From Stanieria cyanosphaera PCC 7437 (lineage in GTDB: Bacteria > Cyanobacteriota > Cyanobacteriia > Cyanobacteriales > Xenococcaceae), in assembly GCF_000317575.1 (NCBI RefSeq), contig NC_019765.1, positions 186,001 to 250,000 on the forward strand: 64,000 bases of DNA, in the 5' to 3' direction. The notes under the pieces were generated by a model, which worked only from the letters and a program-made list of their open reading frames with translations, did not search any database and was not told where the DNA came from. The translations under genes were made by a program, and so were the position numbers. Numbering within the stretch: the stretch's first letter is position 1; every line of letters starts with the position of its first letter. Shown piece after piece: positions 54,931 to 64,000 of this stretch.

Positions 54931-55662
54931 ATGCCGATTATTGGATTGCATCACTATAAACTGTTATTCAAAGATAGACTCAGGCGTAGCGAATTTGAAG
55001 AGCAACATAAAAATGGTCGCAGAGATTTTCGATATTGCATCTTAGAAGATGTCGACTTACGTTGCTGTCTTGCTGGAATTGATGTTCGTTATGCAGATTT
55101 ACGTCAAGTCAGAGATATACCAAATGTGATGATTAAAGTCAATCTTACCGGCGTTAATCTCGAAGGGGTTAATTTACAAGGCATTAATCTCAGTCATTCT
55201 GTTTTGGCTGATGCTAATCTTAAGGCTGCTCAATTTAACGGGGCTAATTTAGAAGGAGTTTCTTTGAGTCGTGCTATTTTAGAGCGAGCTTGTTTTGATT
55301 ATGCCTGTCTTAATGGTGCTAATCTTACTCAAGCCAAGTTGAAGGGAGCCAATCTCAATCACAGTTATTTAGTCGGCACTAATCTGACTCAAGCTCAATT
55401 AAAAGGCTGCAATTTAGATCATGCTAATTTAGAAGCTAGTAATTTAACTCAAGCAAATCTAGACGAGGCGAATTTAAGCTGGGCAAATTTAAATGCTGCT
55501 AATTTAACCAAAGCTAGTTTTTGTAATTGTAATTTAATTTTTGCCGATCTAGAAGGTACCGAGCCGAAAAAAGCCAATTTCAAACGCGCTACTACTAATT
55601 CGATGAGACTTCCTTACGGAGTAACCCTTACTGAAACTGCATTTTGGAATCATAAATCATAA
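54931..55662 (+). CDS. Pentapeptide-repeat protein
   Basis: 243 residues. After an N-terminal segment of about 45 residues, some 30 pentapeptides follow (for example ANLTQAKLKGANLNHSYLVG). They form a quadrilateral beta helix of about 7-8 coils. Cyanobacteria have many such proteins, most without known function; DNA-mimic roles are known only for a few (Qnr, MfpA). The stop lies 5 bases before the ATG of the kinase-WYL gene, so translation is likely coupled. Confidence 0.88.
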   Translation: MPIIGLHHYKLLFKDRLRRSEFEEQHKNGRRDFRYCILEDVDLRCCLAGIDVRYADLRQVRDIPNVMIKVNLTGVNLEGVNLQGINLSHSVLADANLKAAQFNGANLEGVSLSRAILERACFDYACLNGANLTQAKLKGANLNHSYLVGTNLTQAQLKGCNLDHANLEASNLTQANLDEANLSWANLNAANLTKASFCNCNLIFADLEGTEPKKANFKRATTNSMRLPYGVTLTETAFWNHKS

Positions 55663-55667
55663 AATCG

Positions 55668-57737
55668 ATGAGTGAACCTGTACTGTGTCATTGTTTAATT
55701 GGCATACCCGGTAGTGGCAAATCTACCGTTGCCAAACACTTATCTAAACTGATTCCGAATGCTGTAATCGTCTCATCAGATCTGATTCGCTTCCAAGTTT
55801 ATGGAGATGAAAATACCCAAGGAGACTGGCAATTAATCAATCAACGAGCGAGCGTACAAATTCGAGCAGCTATAGCTGATGGCATACCAGTTATTTATGA
55901 TGCTACCAACGCCAAACGAGCTTGGCGAATGTCTTTTTTAATGCAACTACAAGATGTCAATGCCGAGTGGTTGGGTTGGTGGCTCAAAATTCCCGTAGCC
56001 AAGTGTCAACAGTGGAATAAACAGCGCGAGCGTAGAGTGCCGAATGAAATTATCAAAACTTTTAATACTAATTTACAAAAGTTTCCCCCCATAACAGCAG
56101 AAGGTTTTGTAGCTATCAATGAAATTAAATATCATCAAAATAAATTAATTCTTGAAACAATACCAGCCCAGATTGATAATTTAACCAGAAGGCGAATTAA
56201 CTCTAAAAACCGTGTCAAAAATTACGAACTGCATCAATATTCGCGTTTATTAGATTTCGACCGCTTAATGCATTTAATCGCTCTAATTCTGCGCTATCCA
56301 GGAGTAGGAAATTTACAACAATCCGCTCCTCAAGTATTAGAAAATATTTTAGGTAAAGTTCCTATTTTTACTTCTTCTGTGGCAGAAATTAGTGCTTTAA
56401 TGAGTAAAATTTCTGGGGAAATATATAGCGACCGAGTTGCGTTAGAGCGAGATTTATTCTGGTTAGAAACTAATGAAATTTTAACCCTTAACTATACCTG
56501 CAAAGAATTAGAGTTAACTTCTTTGGATGCACCCGCTTTAATTACTCACGCTTATTCAGACCGCGAACCTTTCACAAGATTAATCGAAACAATTCGTTTT
56601 ATTCTGCATAATCCCCTACTTTTTAATCCCGAATCCGGTAGTTTGCCAACTTTAGTTTCCCAATTAAAAGCAAGAGGATTAGTTCACGGAAAATGCCAGA
56701 GTATCATTCGTAAAGATATTGAAATAGTTTTAAAACCCTATCAGATTTTACCCGAGGGACAAATGAAAAAAGGTTATTTTGCTGGCAATGCAGTTTTTTC
56801 TAACTACGAGCTAAAAACTATATTCGACCGATTAATTATTCCCAACCTGAAACATATAGAAGATCCCGTTTATTTAGATATTTATCAAAAGCTCAAAAAT
56901 AAAATTGATGCTAGTAAATTATACGAAAATTCGGAAAAATCTTATCCCGTTCGGGCAATGAAAGATACGAGTATTGTCGATACGAATAAACTAATTAAAT
57001 TGAGTAACTTACCCCTGCTGTATAAAAATCTAGAAATTTTAGAAGATGCGATCGCGACAGGTAAATTACTTAAATTAAATTCTATTCAAGGCAGTGCTTT
57101 TTTTGCCGATAATGTACGAGGAAGTTTCGAGGCATATCCGATTCAATTAGTTTTTCACGATATTGCTTGGTATTTGGGTTTTGAATACGCACCAAAGGAA
57201 AAAAACGCAGGATTATTAAAATTTGAACGTTTAGATCGTTTGACTTTAGAAGGAGTTTTTGAAGCTCGCAGCCAATCACAACAATTAAAATCACTCCATA
57301 ATTTAATTGAACTTTATCGTGCCACTCCTAGTCTATTTATTGGTAAAACTGTCGAACAGCAACAAAAGTTTTTAAATACAGATAAACAGCAAGATTCAGA
57401 CATAAAAACCACGGTTAAATTATGGTTTAAAGATGAGATTTTTCGTTTTATTGCTGAGGGAACGAAAAGATATCCTGCTTCTAATATGAAAATGTCTCCT
57501 CCTAAAGAAAGAGAAAGTTTTTATAAGATAAGTTTTGGTCAGATTTTTACTTTAAAATCTTCTGACGATCCTAATTTTCCCAATCGATTGCACTTAAAAT
57601 TGCCTCAATGGTCTTTAGAAGATGTCTATCTAAAACGCTGGATTTTAGGTTTTGATGGTGATGTCAAAGTAGTCGCTCCCCCAGAATTAGTCCGACAAAT
57701 TAAGAATTGTGGTGAGGCGATCTCCAATAATTATTAA
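55668..57737 (+). CDS. P-loop kinase fused to a WYL-domain regulator-like protein
   Basis: 689 residues. The N-terminal 170 form a polynucleotide-kinase/zeta-toxin-like P-loop domain: Walker A GIPGSGKST at 12-20, SSDLIRFQVYGD, IYDATNAKR (Walker B region) and an Arg-rich lid (KQRERRVP). The middle is helical and unrecognised, with winged-helix-like stretches. The C-terminal third carries a WYL domain (QLVFHDIAWYLGFEYAP and RLDRLTLEGVFE) and a WCX-type end (LKRWILGFDGDVKVVAPPEL). WYL domains bind nucleic acid or nucleotide ligands and often regulate defence or repair genes. The gene follows the pentapeptide gene by 5 bases. Confidence 0.8.
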   Translation: MSEPVLCHCLIGIPGSGKSTVAKHLSKLIPNAVIVSSDLIRFQVYGDENTQGDWQLINQRASVQIRAAIADGIPVIYDATNAKRAWRMSFLMQLQDVNAEWLGWWLKIPVAKCQQWNKQRERRVPNEIIKTFNTNLQKFPPITAEGFVAINEIKYHQNKLILETIPAQIDNLTRRRINSKNRVKNYELHQYSRLLDFDRLMHLIALILRYPGVGNLQQSAPQVLENILGKVPIFTSSVAEISALMSKISGEIYSDRVALERDLFWLETNEILTLNYTCKELELTSLDAPALITHAYSDREPFTRLIETIRFILHNPLLFNPESGSLPTLVSQLKARGLVHGKCQSIIRKDIEIVLKPYQILPEGQMKKGYFAGNAVFSNYELKTIFDRLIIPNLKHIEDPVYLDIYQKLKNKIDASKLYENSEKSYPVRAMKDTSIVDTNKLIKLSNLPLLYKNLEILEDAIATGKLLKLNSIQGSAFFADNVRGSFEAYPIQLVFHDIAWYLGFEYAPKEKNAGLLKFERLDRLTLEGVFEARSQSQQLKSLHNLIELYRATPSLFIGKTVEQQQKFLNTDKQQDSDIKTTVKLWFKDEIFRFIAEGTKRYPASNMKMSPPKERESFYKISFGQIFTLKSSDDPNFPNRLHLKLPQWSLEDVYLKRWILGFDGDVKVVAPPELVRQIKNCGEAISNNY

Positions 57738-57787
57738 AATATTTAATCCCATTGTATTAAATTAAAAAACGGGATCGCATTCGATAT

Positions 57788-58288
57788 ATGGAAATCGCGT
57801 ATAGTATGTCAGTACCTAGTCAGAATTACTTTTTTAAAGCTAGTATCCCTGCATCGAGAGAATTAATAGAATGGGATAATCAAATTAAAAAGGAAGCCTC
57901 CCGACTGGATACCCGTGAAACTTCCTCAAGTAAAAAACCTAATCCCAGTATAGCAATGAGTAATATACAGATAGAAACCGATCTAGCAGAAATACTCAAA
58001 GAAATTAAATCAGACCAGAAAACAATGTTAGAGGAGATGCGCTCTGGTCAAAAAGAAATACTCAAAAAAGTCAACGCTCTTGAGGTAAGCCTGGAAACAG
58101 TAAAAGGCGACATCAAAGCTATGGATGAAAGATTATCTGGTCAAATTAAAGCCTTAGACACCAAAGTAGAGCAGCTAGACAAAAGAGTAGGTAATCAAGA
58201 GTTTACCAATCGTGGAATATTGATTGGTTTAATTGTAGTCATCTTAGGTGGTGCAGCCAAATTTTTCGGAATAGTAGGTAATCCTTAA
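57788..58288 (+). CDS. Coiled-coil protein with C-terminal membrane anchor
   Basis: 166 residues. A long heptad region at about 60-135 (EILKEIKSDQKTMLEEMRSG onward, KALDTKVEQLDKRVGNQ) is followed by one hydrophobic span (GILIGLIVVILGGAAKFFGI) at the C-terminus. Similar small tail-anchored coiled-coil proteins are common in cyanobacteria and are often annotated only as hypothetical. There is no catalytic motif. It is 50 bases after the kinase-WYL gene. Confidence 0.65.
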   Translation: MEIAYSMSVPSQNYFFKASIPASRELIEWDNQIKKEASRLDTRETSSSKKPNPSIAMSNIQIETDLAEILKEIKSDQKTMLEEMRSGQKEILKKVNALEVSLETVKGDIKAMDERLSGQIKALDTKVEQLDKRVGNQEFTNRGILIGLIVVILGGAAKFFGIVGNP

Positions 58289-58374
58289 TTTCTAATCATC
58301 ATAGGTAGGTTATTTTTTTTTAGCCTACTTATATAACAAAATGCCCTATTCATTCATTTAAAATTACCTCTGGA

Positions 58375-58590
58375 ATGCTAAAGGCAAAACGAAATGGTAC
58401 TCACATCGGTCGTCCCAAAGGTGAAACTGAATCTACAAAAAACTTTCTCGCCAAACCCAAGAATAAAGCGATCGCGCTTTGTTTAAAAAAAGGGTTATCT
58501 CTGCGTCAAACTGCTAAGGAAACAAGAGTGTCTGTCAATACCGTCAGAAAGGTGAAAGCTGCTTTAGAGAGTGGTTCTACAATCAATTAA
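58375..58590 (+). pseudogene. Serine resolvase, C-terminal fragment
   Basis: 71 codons. The segment AKRNGTHIGRPKGETES and the helix-turn-helix KKGLSLRQTAKETRVSVNTV match the DNA-binding end of Tn3-type serine resolvases and invertases. The catalytic N-terminal domain with its Ser is missing. It lies beside an IS end at 58601, a likely cause of the loss. Confidence 0.75.
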
Positions 58591-58600
58591 TGACCCTTTA

Positions 58601-59393
58601 ATATCAAGTTCGGATGAACAGTTGAATTAAACGGCTCTGGTCATCGGCCACCAATGATAGCAAGTCAATCCTTTGACCAAATCATGTTGCTTTAATAATT
58701 TTTGACATCGAAGCACTAGTAACTCTTCAAGCTCAGATAGCGATCGCGGAGTATGATTAGCGACGACTTCATTTGTCAAAGGCCATAAACGCTCTGCTGG
58801 CTGTAGCTCAGGAGAATGAGCGGGTAGATAAAAAAGGTCTAATCCTTCTGGTAATTTCAATTGATGAGAAATATGCCAACCTGCTTGGTCTAATACTAGT
58901 AATACTCTCTTATTGCGACTGAGTTGGAATTCACGAGCAAAATCTGCTAAAACTCGATTAAACATGTGATTTCACTCATCCATTCAGCAACTTTTCGACC
59001 ATTCCATAGACCTCCATCTGAAGCAGGATTAGTTAATACTTGATGTAATTGGCCTTGCTGTATATCGTTTAGCAACGGCTCTTTCCCTCTATTTGAAGCT
59101 CTCAAATCCCCTAATCCTTTTTCTCCTTGGCGATTATATCGATTGATTAGCTGGTAAATCCAAGTTTGACTATATCCGGTCATCTCTGCTACTTGTTTCG
59201 GAGTTTTGCTCGTCGATAGCAACCAAATTATTTGATAATGGCTTTTTTCGATTACATTTCTAGCATTACGATACTTATCCCGTAGCTCTTTTGGACTTAA
59301 ATGCTGGGCGAGAGAGAGTTTTTTTGGCACTGTTACTTTTACTTTACACAAATGGATGCCATTCTATTTTAATTAATTATCCGTACTTGATAT
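58601..59393 (-). mobile_element. IS630-like element with internal deletion and TA target duplication
   Basis: Inverted ends ATATCAAGTTCGGATGAACA at 58601 and ATATCAAGTACGGATAATTA from 59393 on the other strand. TA flanks both sides (58599-58600 and 59394-59395). At 793 bases it is shorter than a complete element because the transposase gene is internally deleted. Confidence 0.8.
58627..59351 (-). pseudogene. IS630-like transposase, internally deleted and frameshifted
   Basis: The front part (59351 to 58947) has the helix-turn-helix (PKQVAEMTGYSQTWIYQLINRY) and a start MCKVKVTVPKKLSLAQHLSP. The back part (58965 to 58627) has the second Asp region VLLVLDQAGWHIS and the Glu region LPAHSPELQPAERLW. 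The first catalytic Asp and about 90-100 residues between them are missing, and the two parts are in different frames. The element can no longer move by itself. Confidence 0.85.
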
Positions 59394-59669
59394 TATTACC
59401 GTTTGAATCGGTTTAATCATAGTAGGTGATTCTAATGAGTAAAAGTCCTACGGTTTTGTTGTGAAAAACATTAAACTGAGAGAACTTTTGCAACTCAAAG
59501 AATACTAATGTGACTACCAAATCAAGGTAAATTATCTTTAAATAAACCTGGGTAAATTTTAATAAAAACCTTTTTAAACGAAGTAATAAATAGTGGTAAA
59601 GTCTAGATTAGATATGGATTTAGAGAGATGTTGTTGATTAGATATTGTTAAAACGTAAGGACTAATTTA

Positions 59670-62600
59670 TTAAATTCCATCGCAGATATGGTGATCGTTT
59701 TCGCTAACATTGGGGTTATTGGTTAAGTAATCTCGCGCCCAATCACAACCCCGTGTAAGTAAGTCATCTAAATCTAAACTCCAAAATTTTGCTGTGCGAT
59801 CGTAACTACCAGAAATCAAAGTTTTACCATCTGGACTAAATACTATTTGATTGACAGAAACAGAATGTCCTAAAAGTGTGTGAAGTAATTCACCATCAAT
59901 ACTCCATAGTTTAATTGTATTATCCTGACTAGCAGAAGCGATAATTTGATTATCAGGACTAAATATTATCTGATTGACAGTTGATGAGTGACCATTTAGG
60001 GTATGAAGTAATTTGCCATCTTTATTCCAAAGTTTTATTTCTTTATAATTACCAACAGCAATAATTTGGCTATCGGGACTAAAGACTATGTTTTCAATTG
60101 TTCGATGACCGTTTAGAGTATGAAGTAATTTGCCATCTTTATTCCAAAGCTTTATTTCTTTATAATTACCAACAGCAATAATTTGGCTATCGGGACTAAA
60201 AACTACTGTCTTACCCTGAAATGTATGGAGTAATTTACCGTCTTTATTCCAGAATTTGATTTTTTTACCAGTTACAGAAGCAATAGTTTGACCATCAGGA
60301 CTGAATAATACTTTGGTAACGCTTTCTGTGTGTCCAGTTAATGTGTGAAGTAATTTACCGTCAATACTCCACAGTTTAATTGTATTATCCCAACTAGCAG
60401 AAGCGATAGTTTGACCATCAGGGCTAAATGCTACTCCAGTAACGCCTTTTGTGTGTCCAGTTAAAGTATGAAGTAATTTACCGTCAATACTCCACAGCCT
60501 CACTGTTTTATCCCAACTAGCAGAAGCCAAAATTTGGCGATCGCGACTGAATGCTATTTCAGTTATGACATCTGTATGTCCTTTTAAAGTGTGTAATACC
60601 TTTCCTTCGGGACTACAAAGTTTAATTATTCCATCACTAATGGTAAAAGGAAGTATAACTTTACCATCAGCATTGAATGTTATCTCGTCTACATAATATC
60701 TACTACCGCACTCCACTGTATTTATTAAAGGTTTGTCTAAATTCCAAAACCTAAGCGTGCCATTCTCGCTAGCAACTACGAAAGTTTTGTTATCAGGGCT
60801 AAATGCCATTGCGCTTACAGAGGAAGAAGATGTATCGCCAGCAAAGCTATAAAGCAAATTTCCTTCAAAATTGCGAATTTGAATGGTGTGGTAGTCAGTA
60901 GCAGAAGCAATCATTTTAGTATCAGAACTAAAGGCGACTCCATAAACATAAATGTTACCTACATCTTTAGTTAGGCTTTTCAGTAACTTTCCTTCAAGAT
61001 TCCAAACTTTGACTGCGTTATCTTCATTTGTAACTGTATTATATTGATCTACTGTACCTTCCCAACCAGCAGAAATGATTGTTTGACCATCAGAACTAAA
61101 TAACACTTTCTCAACCGAACGACCGTGGGCTTTGAAGCTACGAATTAATTTACCTTGAAGATTCCAGAGTTTAATTGTGCCATCTGTACCTCCTGAAGCA
61201 ATAGTCTGAATATCAGGACTGAAAGTGATGCTTTTAATAGAGTCGGCTTTGACAGAGATTTGATGACCAGTTAATGTATGAAGCAAATTTCCTTGAAGAT
61301 TCCATAGTCTAATTGTGCCGTCAAAACTTGTAGAAGCAATCATTTTACCATCGGGACTAAATGCTACTCTCTGAACCCAATCTGTATGACCAATTAAAGT
61401 GTGAAGTAACTCTCCGTCAGCATTCCATAGTTTAACTGTTCCATCTCGACTTGCAGAAGCAATGGTTTTATTATCGGGACTAAAGGCTACACTTCTAACG
61501 TCGCTAGTATGACCATTTAAAGTATGAAGTAATTTTCCTTCTCTGTTCCAAAGTTTAACTGTATTATCTAGACTAGCAGAAGCGATTATTTTGCCATCGG
61601 GACTAAAGGCTACACTTCTAATCAGATCGGTATGTCCTTGTATTCGATTGAATTCTCTAATTTGATAAAGAACATTGTGCAATCCTCCTATTAATTTAAT
61701 TTTTGTTTGATTATCTACACCGAATCTGTTGTTTTGAATTTTTCTTCCTATTTTTAACTTAGTTAGTAAAGACTCAAAATTTTGGTTTAATGCTAATTGT
61801 GCTTCAGAAGTATTAATTAAAGCATTGATTTCGTTAATGTTAGATTGATGTCCTTTCCAAATAGCAACTCCAGTCAAACCTATAGCTACTATAAAAGCGA
61901 TCGCTAAAAATTTAGCCCGTCTTTGGGCAGTTTTACGAAGTTTTATTTCTCTTTCTAGACGTATTATCTCTGCTTTCTTGAGGCGATCGCGTTTCTCAAT
62001 CGATAACCCCATAAATTGATGCACTCGTGTTGGAAGTTCATCGGGGTTATTAATATAAAATTCTTCGTATTTAGCTAAAGCAGCTTCGGGCAACAAAAAA
62101 CCATCTTTTTGGCTACTGTGTGTTTGTTCCCATTCGTCTGTTTTCTGTTGAAGTTCTCGCATCAATCGCAAGCGATCGCGATTTTTATCCAGCCACCACC
62201 TTAAAGTTTGCCAGTTACGAATCAGGATTTCGTGAATAACTTCTACGTTAACGTCATAATTGCTTGAAATAAGTAATTTTTGGGTTGTTTCCTCCAAATT
62301 TTGGGAGCAATCTTGCGAGTTACTCGCATCGACAGCAATGTTATTTTCTTCCAAGCTAACCACAATCAACCTCGCCTCGATTAAAGCCTGGAGAGTCGAT
62401 TGAAATAATTGGCGACTAGCTTGGTCTTTATCGTACTTAGAAACCAACAATTGCGAGCGCAGCATGGGGCGACGGGTATCTTCTTTTCCCTCTCCTAATT
62501 GAACTAAGGATAAGAAAATCCATTGAGCGCATTCTTGTTGAGCTTTGGTTAGGCTTTGATAAGTTAAATCGGCTTTTTTCTCTAGGATTTTGGCAATTCC

Positions 62601-64000
62601 GCCGATATGTTGTTGGTAGTCTTGGAGGGTTAAACTACCTGGGGTGCGTTTGCACCATAATTCTTCTAAGGCAAATTGTAAGAGAGGTAGGCTTCCTGTT
62701 TGAACTTCTTCCACCAGAACATTTACTAATGCCTCTTCTACTGTTAAACCGACTTGACGGGCGGGTTGGGTGATGATTTGGCGATATTGGTCTTCGGTGA
62801 AGTAAGACAGAACTAAGATATAAGATTGTTGGATTTTTTTGGCTAGTTGGGGAAATTCCGCACATTCTTGGGTAAAGTCATCCCGTAGAGTAATTATGAC
62901 TTTCAAACAATCTGAGGCGCGATCGCTGAGGCTTAAAATGAAATCGAGAAATGTATGGCGATCGCTGTCTGGGGTTAAATTAAATAGTTCTTCAAATTGA
63001 TCGATAAGTAATACGGATATTGGCTTGGACTGTTGCTGTAACCAAGAAATAAAAGCTTCTACCCCTGCATGAATTACTCCTTCTAAAACCTCTGAATCAT
63101 TGGGTGCAATACTTTTAGCCAAAGCAGAAATGGGATTATCCCCAGGGAGCATTACCCAAGTTTGACAAAGTTGTAATTGGTTGGTGCGATTGCAATATAG
63201 TCCTTTGGTTTCTAGTTGGGGTAAGACTCCTGCTTGCACCACGGAAGATTTACCACTCCCCGAAGCACCTAAGATTGCTAAGAAAGAGGTGTTTTTTAAC
63301 TGACTGACAATTTTTTGAGTTAAGGCTTCTCTACCGTAGAAGAAATTACTATCTTGCTTGGTAAATGCCAACAAACCCTTATAGGGACAATAATTAGCAT
63401 CAAAAGTAACAGGCGATCGCTCGACTTGGGGTAAGAGGATATCTAATACTTCCGTCGCCCCCGAAAGCCAAGATTTTAAAACTATTTCTGGATTTAATTG
63501 ACGGGCTTTTTGTAATTGGGTAATTAATTCCGCCACCCAAAATTCACGATCAAAGTCGGCTGCGGTTTGTAAGATGGCTAGCAGTTGAGCGATGAATTTC
63601 CCTTGGTTTCCTGTTTCGATAGTAGCAGCAATAATACTCTGATTGCTTTGGGCATTAGGCTGGAGGATATTTAAGCAATTATCGAGGTTGTTTGCCCCAT
63701 AACCATCAATAATTACAATCTTGGAATTGATGGAAGATTTATCTAGCTGAGATTTTAGCCAGTTAAAAGTAATATAAGCCGAGTCATTCAGCCATAATTG
63801 ATAGACATTTTTATCCGTCTCGACAATCTTCCCTGCCAAATAAAGCAAGACGGTTTTACTTCGATCCGACTGCAAACAAGATGCGATCGCGGTTTCTAAT
63901 TCTTCTTCCTGTTTGGCTTCGGGAAAACAATAATCTACCCTAAAACCACCTTTGCCTTGAAGGATCTGACAAAGATTTACTGTAGATTCCGAAAACGCCA
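59670..64000 (-). CDS. Caspase-like (inactive), nSTAND ATPase, TM and WD40 repeat protein, N-terminus beyond the window
   Basis: The frame is open to the window edge; more than 1,440 residues are visible. The N-terminal part has the layout of a caspase-like (peptidase C14) fold, but LLYLAGKIV stands where LLFYFSGHGV is usual and VIIDGYGANN where ILDCCHSG is usual, so the catalytic His and Cys appear lost. Next is an nSTAND/NACHT ATPase: the entry box CPYKGLLAFTKQDSNFFYGRE, Walker A GASGSGKSS and Walker B VLLIDQFEELF. A single membrane span (FLAIAFIVAIGLTGVAIW) separates it from 15 WD40 repeats. STAND proteins act as signal-triggered switches, including in defence and cell death. Confidence 0.85.
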   Translation of the reverse strand, partial: AFSESTVNLCQILQGKGGFRVDYCFPEAKQEEELETAIASCLQSDRSKTVLLYLAGKIVETDKNVYQLWLNDSAYITFNWLKSQLDKSSINSKIVIIDGYGANNLDNCLNILQPNAQSNQSIIAATIETGNQGKFIAQLLAILQTAADFDREFWVAELITQLQKARQLNPEIVLKSWLSGATEVLDILLPQVERSPVTFDANYCPYKGLLAFTKQDSNFFYGREALTQKIVSQLKNTSFLAILGASGSGKSSVVQAGVLPQLETKGLYCNRTNQLQLCQTWVMLPGDNPISALAKSIAPNDSEVLEGVIHAGVEAFISWLQQQSKPISVLLIDQFEELFNLTPDSDRHTFLDFILSLSDRASDCLKVIITLRDDFTQECAEFPQLAKKIQQSYILVLSYFTEDQYRQIITQPARQVGLTVEEALVNVLVEEVQTGSLPLLQFALEELWCKRTPGSLTLQDYQQHIGGIAKILEKKADLTYQSLTKAQQECAQWIFLSLVQLGEGKEDTRRPMLRSQLLVSKYDKDQASRQLFQSTLQALIEARLIVVSLEENNIAVDASNSQDCSQNLEETTQKLLISSNYDVNVEVIHEILIRNWQTLRWWLDKNRDRLRLMRELQQKTDEWEQTHSSQKDGFLLPEAALAKYEEFYINNPDELPTRVHQFMGLSIEKRDRLKKAEIIRLEREIKLRKTAQRRAKFLAIAFIVAIGLTGVAIWKGHQSNINEINALINTSEAQLALNQNFESLLTKLKIGRKIQNNRFGVDNQTKIKLIGGLHNVLYQIREFNRIQGHTDLIRSVAFSPDGKIIASASLDNTVKLWNREGKLLHTLNGHTSDVRSVAFSPDNKTIASASRDGTVKLWNADGELLHTLIGHTDWVQRVAFSPDGKMIASTSFDGTIRLWNLQGNLLHTLTGHQISVKADSIKSITFSPDIQTIASGGTDGTIKLWNLQGKLIRSFKAHGRSVEKVLFSSDGQTIISAGWEGTVDQYNTVTNEDNAVKVWNLEGKLLKSLTKDVGNIYVYGVAFSSDTKMIASATDYHTIQIRNFEGNLLYSFAGDTSSSSVSAMAFSPDNKTFVVASENGTLRFWNLDKPLINTVECGSRYYVDEITFNADGKVILPFTISDGIIKLCSPEGKVLHTLKGHTDVITEIAFSRDRQILASASWDKTVRLWSIDGKLLHTLTGHTKGVTGVAFSPDGQTIASASWDNTIKLWSIDGKLLHTLTGHTESVTKVLFSPDGQTIASVTGKKIKFWNKDGKLLHTFQGKTVVFSPDSQIIAVGNYKEIKLWNKDGKLLHTLNGHRTIENIVFSPDSQIIAVGNYKEIKLWNKDGKLLHTLNGHSSTVNQIIFSPDNQIIASASQDNTIKLWSIDGELLHTLLGHSVSVNQIVFSPDGKTLISGSYDRTAKFWSLDLDDLLTRGCDWARDYLTNNPNVSENDHHICDGI
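60001..60234 (-). repeat. Recent 117-base tandem duplication within the WD40 region
   Basis: The unit beginning GTATGAAGTAATTTGCCATC at 60001 repeats with almost no change at 60118. Both encode IAVGNYKEIKLWNKDGKLLH, so WD40 repeats 12 and 13 are nearly identical. Confidence 0.8.

Noticed and set aside
1-64000. tRNA, rRNA or prophage structural genes
   Set aside because: No cloverleaf, rRNA segment, capsid, terminase or tail gene was recognised in the window.

Overview
The window is from a cyanobacterium. It is AT-rich, carries many copies of the GCGATCGC octamer, and encodes cytochrome b6f and photosystem II proteins, cyanobacterial membrane families and cyanobacteria-type insertion sequences. 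A marine or terrestrial unicellular/pleurocapsalean type is possible, but the sequence does not settle the genus.

Region 1 (1-30 kb) looks like a dark, low-oxygen or oxidative stress island. It holds two UspA paralogues, a rubredoxin/metallo-beta-lactamase protein, Dps, a broken [2Fe-2S] ferredoxin, a YwiC-like membrane protein, a thioredoxin-reductase-like flavoprotein without NADPH motifs, OsmC, a PetC2-type Rieske protein, a photosystem II D1 lacking most Mn-cluster ligands, a NifX-like protein, a DUF4079 membrane protein, methyltransferases, a lactate permease, TsaC/YrdC, MOSC, a Ca2+-type P-ATPase, a CRP/FNR regulator, an HPP protein, a cupin-globin fusion, a deaminase and an SDR. Eleven copies of one dyad motif (TCATAAGTTCCTCAAA, or the symmetric TGAGCTAGCTCA form) lie upstream of genes here on both strands. 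I saw none beyond 30 kb. The motif and the CRP/FNR gene suggest one regulon; this link is an inference.

Inside region 1, an alpha/beta-hydrolase gene is split by a group II intron (12206-15691, minus strand). The intron's maturase is itself broken by an ISL3-family element. Joining the exons at the predicted splice sites restores one frame.

Region 2 (30-40.6 kb) is decayed accessory DNA. It contains frameshifted genes, an internally deleted IS630-type element, an IS66 element that cuts a PepSY-like gene, an IS1182 scrap, and a Tn3-family transposon with a broken tyrosine recombinase. Intact cargo here includes an SDR, a secreted transthyretin-like (HIUase-type) protein and a META-domain lipoprotein.

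Region 3 (40.6-53.3 kb) is one open frame of about 4,246 codons for a giant surface protein: beta-propeller, hydrolase-like segment, metzincin-like HExxH, cadherin/tandem-type repeat, 13 tandem PKD domains, an adhesin-like segment, a further PKD and two C-terminal GGDxDFxD modules. Its 5' end is cut by the Tn3 end. A separate pentapeptide-repeat gene with its own ribosome binding site lies antisense inside it (45716-46171).

Region 4 (53.3-64 kb) holds two IS elements and an IS remnant around a small plus-strand cluster (truncated hypothetical, pentapeptide-repeat protein, kinase-WYL fusion). A coiled-coil membrane-anchored protein and a resolvase scrap follow. It ends with a large minus-strand protein that runs off the window: inactive caspase-like fold, nSTAND ATPase, transmembrane segment and 15 WD40 repeats.

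Many genes differ from an intact frame by a single base or a short duplication. This may be real decay or sequencing error, and the individual calls should be read with that in mind.
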